From positions 62,001-126,000 of the forward strand of contig NZ_VLKR01000002.1 in NCBI RefSeq assembly GCF_007830445.1: DNA of 64,000 bases. Direction: 5' to 3'. The notes under the pieces are model-generated. The model did not search any database. It was given only the letters and a program-made list of their open reading frames with translations, and was not told where the DNA came from. Source of the DNA: Sphingobacterium siyangense. GTDB taxonomy: Bacteria; Bacteroidota; Bacteroidia; Sphingobacteriales; Sphingobacteriaceae. This document shows, piece after piece, positions 60,584-64,000 of the stretch; within the stretch, counting starts at the first letter, position 1, and each line of letters begins with the position of its first letter. The position numbers and the translations under genes were made by a program.

Positions 60584-61813
60584 ATGTATACAGAAAAACT
60601 TAATTTTTTGGCGTTTATCATTCCCTTATTTTTAATCTTGATGGTGTTGGAATATTGGTATAGCCTCAAAAAACAGAAACGTTTTTATTCTTTTGATGAA
60701 TCGATCTCAAATCTCAATGTTGGTATCGTCGAGCGTATGTGTGATATGTTTTCTGTTAGTTTATTTTACTTTTTTTTCGTTTGGGTGTATCAAAACTTTG
60801 CGATATTTCGCATTGAAGCGAATGTTTGGACCTGGGTTATACTTTTTCTATTTACAGATTTTCTCTGGTATTGGTATCATCGCTATAGCCATGAAATAAA
60901 CTTGTTGTGGGCAGCTCATGTTGTACATCACCAAAGTGAAGATTATAACTTTACCGTAGCAGCCCGGATCACAATATTTCAAGCCGTTTTCCGTTCGTTA
61001 TTTTGGGCTTTTATTCCCCTTTTGGGATTCCCTCCCTTTATGATGACCACTATTTTGTTGATTCATGGCGTATATCCATTTTTCTCCCATACGCAGACCG
61101 TAGGAAATTTGGGGATTTTGGAGCGTGTATTTGTAACGCCATCTCACCACCGGGTGCATCATAGCAGCAATGAAATCTATTTGGATAAAAATTATGGAGA
61201 TATCCTGATTATTTGGGACAAGCTATTCGGAACATTTATCCCGGAACAAAAAGAAGAACCTTGTGTCTATGGACTCACAAAGCCCATTCATCGCTACACT
61301 TTTCTATGGCAGCATTTTCATTATTTATTTGAAATTGGTCTATCATTTAAGCGGGCCGAAGGATTTAAAAACAAAATGCGGACTATATTTGGTAGGCCTG
61401 ACGATATACAGCCTGAAATTCGAGAAGAACTGGAAGAGCGCATATTCGCAGGAGCTAGGCCACAAGTTCATGCACAGGTATTAAGCCGCTATATCTTTTT
61501 TCAGTCCATGCTGACGATGCTCCTGCTTTTCTTTTTTTTGCTTTATGGTAATTATCAGCAACTCATACAACTCCTTATTGGCGGAGGATTTATTCTCTGT
61601 AGCGTCATTTGTATTGGGGGACTTCTAGAACATGAAGACTGGGTTTTTCCACTTGAGATGCTTCGGCTATTCTTATTACTACTGTATATCAGTCTAACTT
61701 TTTATTCACCATTGGGGCTTGTTTTGGTAGGATGTTTCGCTTTGATTCAATTGATTTTTTATAAAACATTAGCAGGTCACTATAAAAAAGTTTTGCGTCT
61801 TGAAAGATGTTGA
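60584..61813 (+). CDS. Sterol desaturase / fatty-acid hydroxylase-family membrane protein
   Basis: 409 residues. The N-terminal ~280 residues have several membrane segments and the di-iron histidine clusters: WYHRYSHEI (HxxxH, ~106), AAHVVHHQSEDYN (HVVHH, ~117-121), FSHTQ, and TPSHHRVHHSSN (HHxxHH, ~185-192). The remaining ~120 residues form three or four more hydrophobic segments. Such enzymes hydroxylate or desaturate lipids using O2. The lipid is not identifiable; sphingolipid modification would fit the lineage but is speculative. Confidence 0.88.
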   Translation: MYTEKLNFLAFIIPLFLILMVLEYWYSLKKQKRFYSFDESISNLNVGIVERMCDMFSVSLFYFFFVWVYQNFAIFRIEANVWTWVILFLFTDFLWYWYHRYSHEINLLWAAHVVHHQSEDYNFTVAARITIFQAVFRSLFWAFIPLLGFPPFMMTTILLIHGVYPFFSHTQTVGNLGILERVFVTPSHHRVHHSSNEIYLDKNYGDILIIWDKLFGTFIPEQKEEPCVYGLTKPIHRYTFLWQHFHYLFEIGLSFKRAEGFKNKMRTIFGRPDDIQPEIREELEERIFAGARPQVHAQVLSRYIFFQSMLTMLLLFFFLLYGNYQQLIQLLIGGGFILCSVICIGGLLEHEDWVFPLEMLRLFLLLLYISLTFYSPLGLVLVGCFALIQLIFYKTLAGHYKKVLRLERC

Positions 61814-61883
61814 AAATTGCATTCTGAAAAGCCATTCCCTCTGAATGATAGATGCGGTCAAATTTATGAAGTGTTACTGTCAA

Positions 61884-63038
61884 TTATTGGCCTGCTGCTG
61901 TAATTAAGTCCGCAAATGATTGACAATAGGATCTGGCCATAATATCCCAGCTATATTGTTTTAGGGTATTTTGTTTAAATTGTAGGCTCAGGCTTTTATA
62001 ATGGACTGGATTTGCTAAAATGGCTTGAAGTTGTTCAATCCATGCATTTTGGTTTTTGCTTGCCAGGAGCAGGCCATTGCAATTATGTGTCACGGCGCTT
62101 GTAATTCCTTCTAATTCGGCGGCCACAACAATGGTGCCTGCTGTAGAAGCCTCCAAACAGACGAGCCCAAAGCCTTCCATATCTCCGGGCACTTCAATAT
62201 TGGGCATCAAGAAGGCCTGTGCGTTGGTCAAGAGGCTTTGTAGTTGTTCGAATGGCACTTTTCCAAGATGTTCAATTTTTTCGGGGTACGCTTTCAGTAA
62301 TTTTCTGATCTCCCCCTGATCGGTCGGAAATCCGAGGAATAAGGTGATTAAATGATTTATCTTTTTGGGTATAAGCTGCAATAGGCGTTCTTTCCATGTA
62401 GGCTCGTGATCGAATGGACCTACCATCAGTAATTTGAAATCACCCTGGATAGCGGGAATGACATGTTTCATCAACCACGAGAAGCCCTTCCGTTTAACAG
62501 GGCGTCCCAAAGTGATAAAATAGGGCTTGCTTTGGCAGGCTGATTCATTGTTTGCAGTGGAGTGGTGTATCGGATCTACACCGTTGGGTATAACAATAAT
62601 TTTGGATGGATCGATACCACGTAACTGGGCGGCGTCGGCGGTAGCTTGGCTAACCGCAATAAGCTGATCAAATGTATTAAACCGCGGTATGATCTTACGT
62701 TGAAAATAGCGAAAGGGAAATACAATATCCAGTCCGTGAAGCGTGGCAACTCGTTTTAAATGGGAATATCCTTTGTGAAAAGAGGCTAAAGACGCAATTA
62801 AACCATCATTAAAGTGAATAAGCTTGATGCCGGGGTTATCGTTAATTTTGGCTAGAATTCGGCGATTCAGCTGGAAGAAGAAAGCTAAAAGAGGTTCCCG
62901 GTTGTCATAGACTAAGGTGTGTACCTTCAAGTAAAGAGCCGCAGTATTGATCAGTTCAAAGCTTTGTTTTTCCATACCGCCAACACTTGGGGGATATTTG
63001 TGGCTGACAAATAGTATTTCTATTTCAGATGGATACAT
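61884..63038 (-). CDS. Glycosyltransferase family 4 (GT-B) protein
   Basis: 384 residues. Typical GT4 parts are the N-terminal LFVSHKYPPSVGGMEKQSFEL with a glycine-rich loop, VIPNGVDP (~150), the donor-site start TLGRPVKRKGFSWLM (~175-189), and the ExxxGxxxLE-type EGFGLVCLEAST (~283-294). It transfers a sugar from an activated donor. The start overlaps the upstream membrane-protein gene by 14 bases, so the two probably act together on a glycolipid or surface glycan. Confidence 0.9.
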   Translation of the reverse strand: MYPSEIEILFVSHKYPPSVGGMEKQSFELINTAALYLKVHTLVYDNREPLLAFFFQLNRRILAKINDNPGIKLIHFNDGLIASLASFHKGYSHLKRVATLHGLDIVFPFRYFQRKIIPRFNTFDQLIAVSQATADAAQLRGIDPSKIIVIPNGVDPIHHSTANNESACQSKPYFITLGRPVKRKGFSWLMKHVIPAIQGDFKLLMVGPFDHEPTWKERLLQLIPKKINHLITLFLGFPTDQGEIRKLLKAYPEKIEHLGKVPFEQLQSLLTNAQAFLMPNIEVPGDMEGFGLVCLEASTAGTIVVAAELEGITSAVTHNCNGLLLASKNQNAWIEQLQAILANPVHYKSLSLQFKQNTLKQYSWDIMARSYCQSFADLITAAGQ

Positions 63039-64000
63039 GTACTGGTTTCCTTTTGATGCATAGATAAAATATAAAACCCAACGCTACCCAGATGAGCTGT
63101 CGGCCGCGACGTAATAATGAAGCACTGAGCCAAATACTACCCCCAGTAATACCGATCATATGGAGTAGGAGCTTATTGGCGATTTCTTCAATACCCAGTT
63201 GCCCTGGAATAAAAGCACCGATGCTTTTCAGCACAATGACACTCATATCTACTATTAAACCATGTATTGGTTGTACTGCAACACCCAAAAATTTTAGAAT
63301 ATAATAGAATTCAAGGCTGCCAATAATCCAATGTAGTGCAAAAAGTAAGTAAGAATACCAAAAAACCTTATTTTGATGCCGATAAAAGTCTTTTACGTTC
63401 CAAAGTAGTGACTGAAAATGCGCTTTTGCTTTTCCAAAAAGTGTTGCTGTTGAAGCCTTGGTTTGCGAGGGACTTTTTGCAACCATTAACCAATAAAATA
63501 TCAGGATCATCAAAAGGAACAAAAATAGACAGATAATATATATTACCGGGCCTGCGTAGCGTATAATTTCATTTTTTAAGGGAGAAAATACCAACCAAAG
63601 CATCGCAATCAAAAAGAGTGTCAATTGAGACAGTACGGCGGTAATACGGGATATTGCAACTGAATTCAATCCTTCTTTTAAGGGGATGTCATAACGGGTT
63701 ATCAATTGTGCCTTTAATAAATCACCACCTATAATGCTTGTAGGGTTGAATAGTCCAACGGTTTCCCCGATTTGACGGATGGCAAAGAGTTCGATCAGAT
63801 TGACCTTCTTTTTTGCGGAGCCCAAGCATATCCACCAAGCTAATGTGCCAACAAAATAGGCCGCGAAAGTCGTAAACAAAATAATTATAAAGCGATAACC
63901 AACGGAGGAGAGCTCTTTTTTCAAGGCATTTAAGTCGCTTTTCGCTAAAAAGACAGTTATGGACGCCAGAATCAAAAATAGAAAAATACCTTTGATGAGT
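63025..64000 (-). CDS. Lysylphosphatidylglycerol-synthase-TM-like / flippase-like membrane protein, 5' end outside the window
   Basis: The frame is open to base 64000, so the start lies beyond the window; a TTG at 63975 is only an internal codon. At least 325 residues with about eight membrane segments are visible, with the family motifs FNPTSIIGGDLLKAQLI (~95-115) and a late GAFIPGQLGIEEIANKLLL. This is the LPG_synthase_TM (UPF0104/AglD-like) family, often encoded with glycosyltransferases and thought to move lipids or lipid-linked sugars. It overlaps the GT4 gene. Confidence 0.85.
   Translation of the reverse strand, partial: LIKGIFLFLILASITVFLAKSDLNALKKELSSVGYRFIIILFTTFAAYFVGTLAWWICLGSAKKKVNLIELFAIRQIGETVGLFNPTSIIGGDLLKAQLITRYDIPLKEGLNSVAISRITAVLSQLTLFLIAMLWLVFSPLKNEIIRYAGPVIYIICLFLFLLMILIFYWLMVAKSPSQTKASTATLFGKAKAHFQSLLWNVKDFYRHQNKVFWYSYLLFALHWIIGSLEFYYILKFLGVAVQPIHGLIVDMSVIVLKSIGAFIPGQLGIEEIANKLLLHMIGITGGSIWLSASLLRRGRQLIWVALGFIFYLCIKRKPVHVSI

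Overview
The window looks like chromosomal DNA from a Bacteroidota bacterium of the family Sphingobacteriaceae, most likely Sphingobacterium or a close relative. The evidence is AT-rich intergenic DNA, promoters of the Bacteroidota type (TTG, 17-23 bp, TAnnTTTG), few Shine-Dalgarno sequences, and families typical of the phylum: DUF1573 and DUF4846 lipoproteins, DUF6266, DUF6965, a YbbR-like protein, an S9B dipeptidyl peptidase and the short AMP nucleosidase. No tRNA, rRNA, CRISPR array, transposase or prophage was seen.

Layout. 1-3066: end of a TetR regulator, a metallophosphoesterase interrupted by an in-frame amber codon, an acetyltransferase, an SRPBCC protein and a membrane protein. 3067-4502: the longest gene-free stretch, rich in palindromes, including a perfect 48-bp palindrome carrying two back-to-back DnaA-box 9-mers. 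4503-6446: a nitric-oxide module (flavohaemoglobin plus a Cys-containing Rrf2 regulator) with a palindrome over the hmp -33 element. 6536-17755: a DUF4846 lipoprotein, a GH18/NodB/GT2 fusion, NAD(P)HX repair, acetyltransferases, and a GT4 fusion facing a GH130 enzyme. 17884-25014: a dipeptidase, then an operon of GntP permease, RidA, D-threonine-aldolase-like enzyme and M19 dipeptidase, then a nucleoside-type MFS carrier. 25111-30436: a DUF4870 protein, an MsbA-like ABC exporter, a leucine-dehydrogenase homologue lacking its catalytic lysine, and nusB-DUF1573-yajC.

30437-32983 appears to be an accessory insertion separating yajC from the ybbR-coaE pair. It holds a zeta-toxin-like module with a frameshifted toxin. 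The module lies between two 57-bp copies of the yajC stop-codon-plus-terminator sequence. A DUF6266 gene, a G-rich repeat array able to form a G-quadruplex, and a truncated gene fragment follow.

32984-43487 is mostly housekeeping: YbbR, CoaE, an MBL exonuclease-like protein, DinB, a DPP-IV-like peptidase, Dxr, RseP and YwbE. 43739-50243: a lone receiver protein, a DUF6965 protein and a tripartite RND efflux operon. 50489-55451: AMP nucleosidase, ClpX, ClpP, an orphan HsdR_N nuclease-like protein and HolA. 55509-60243: a TetR/TolC/EmrA/EmrB operon with twin 16-bp operator palindromes across its promoter. The end carries a sterol-desaturase-type hydroxylase, a GT4 enzyme and a partial lysylphosphatidylglycerol-synthase-like membrane protein.

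Best candidates for something undescribed are the toxin module flanked by copied terminators (30434-31713), the G4/iteron array (32499-32587), and the palindrome region (3663-4168). The dehydrogenase with Lys replaced by Ser (27513-28592) also stands out. All calls come from reading the sequence; no database search was run.
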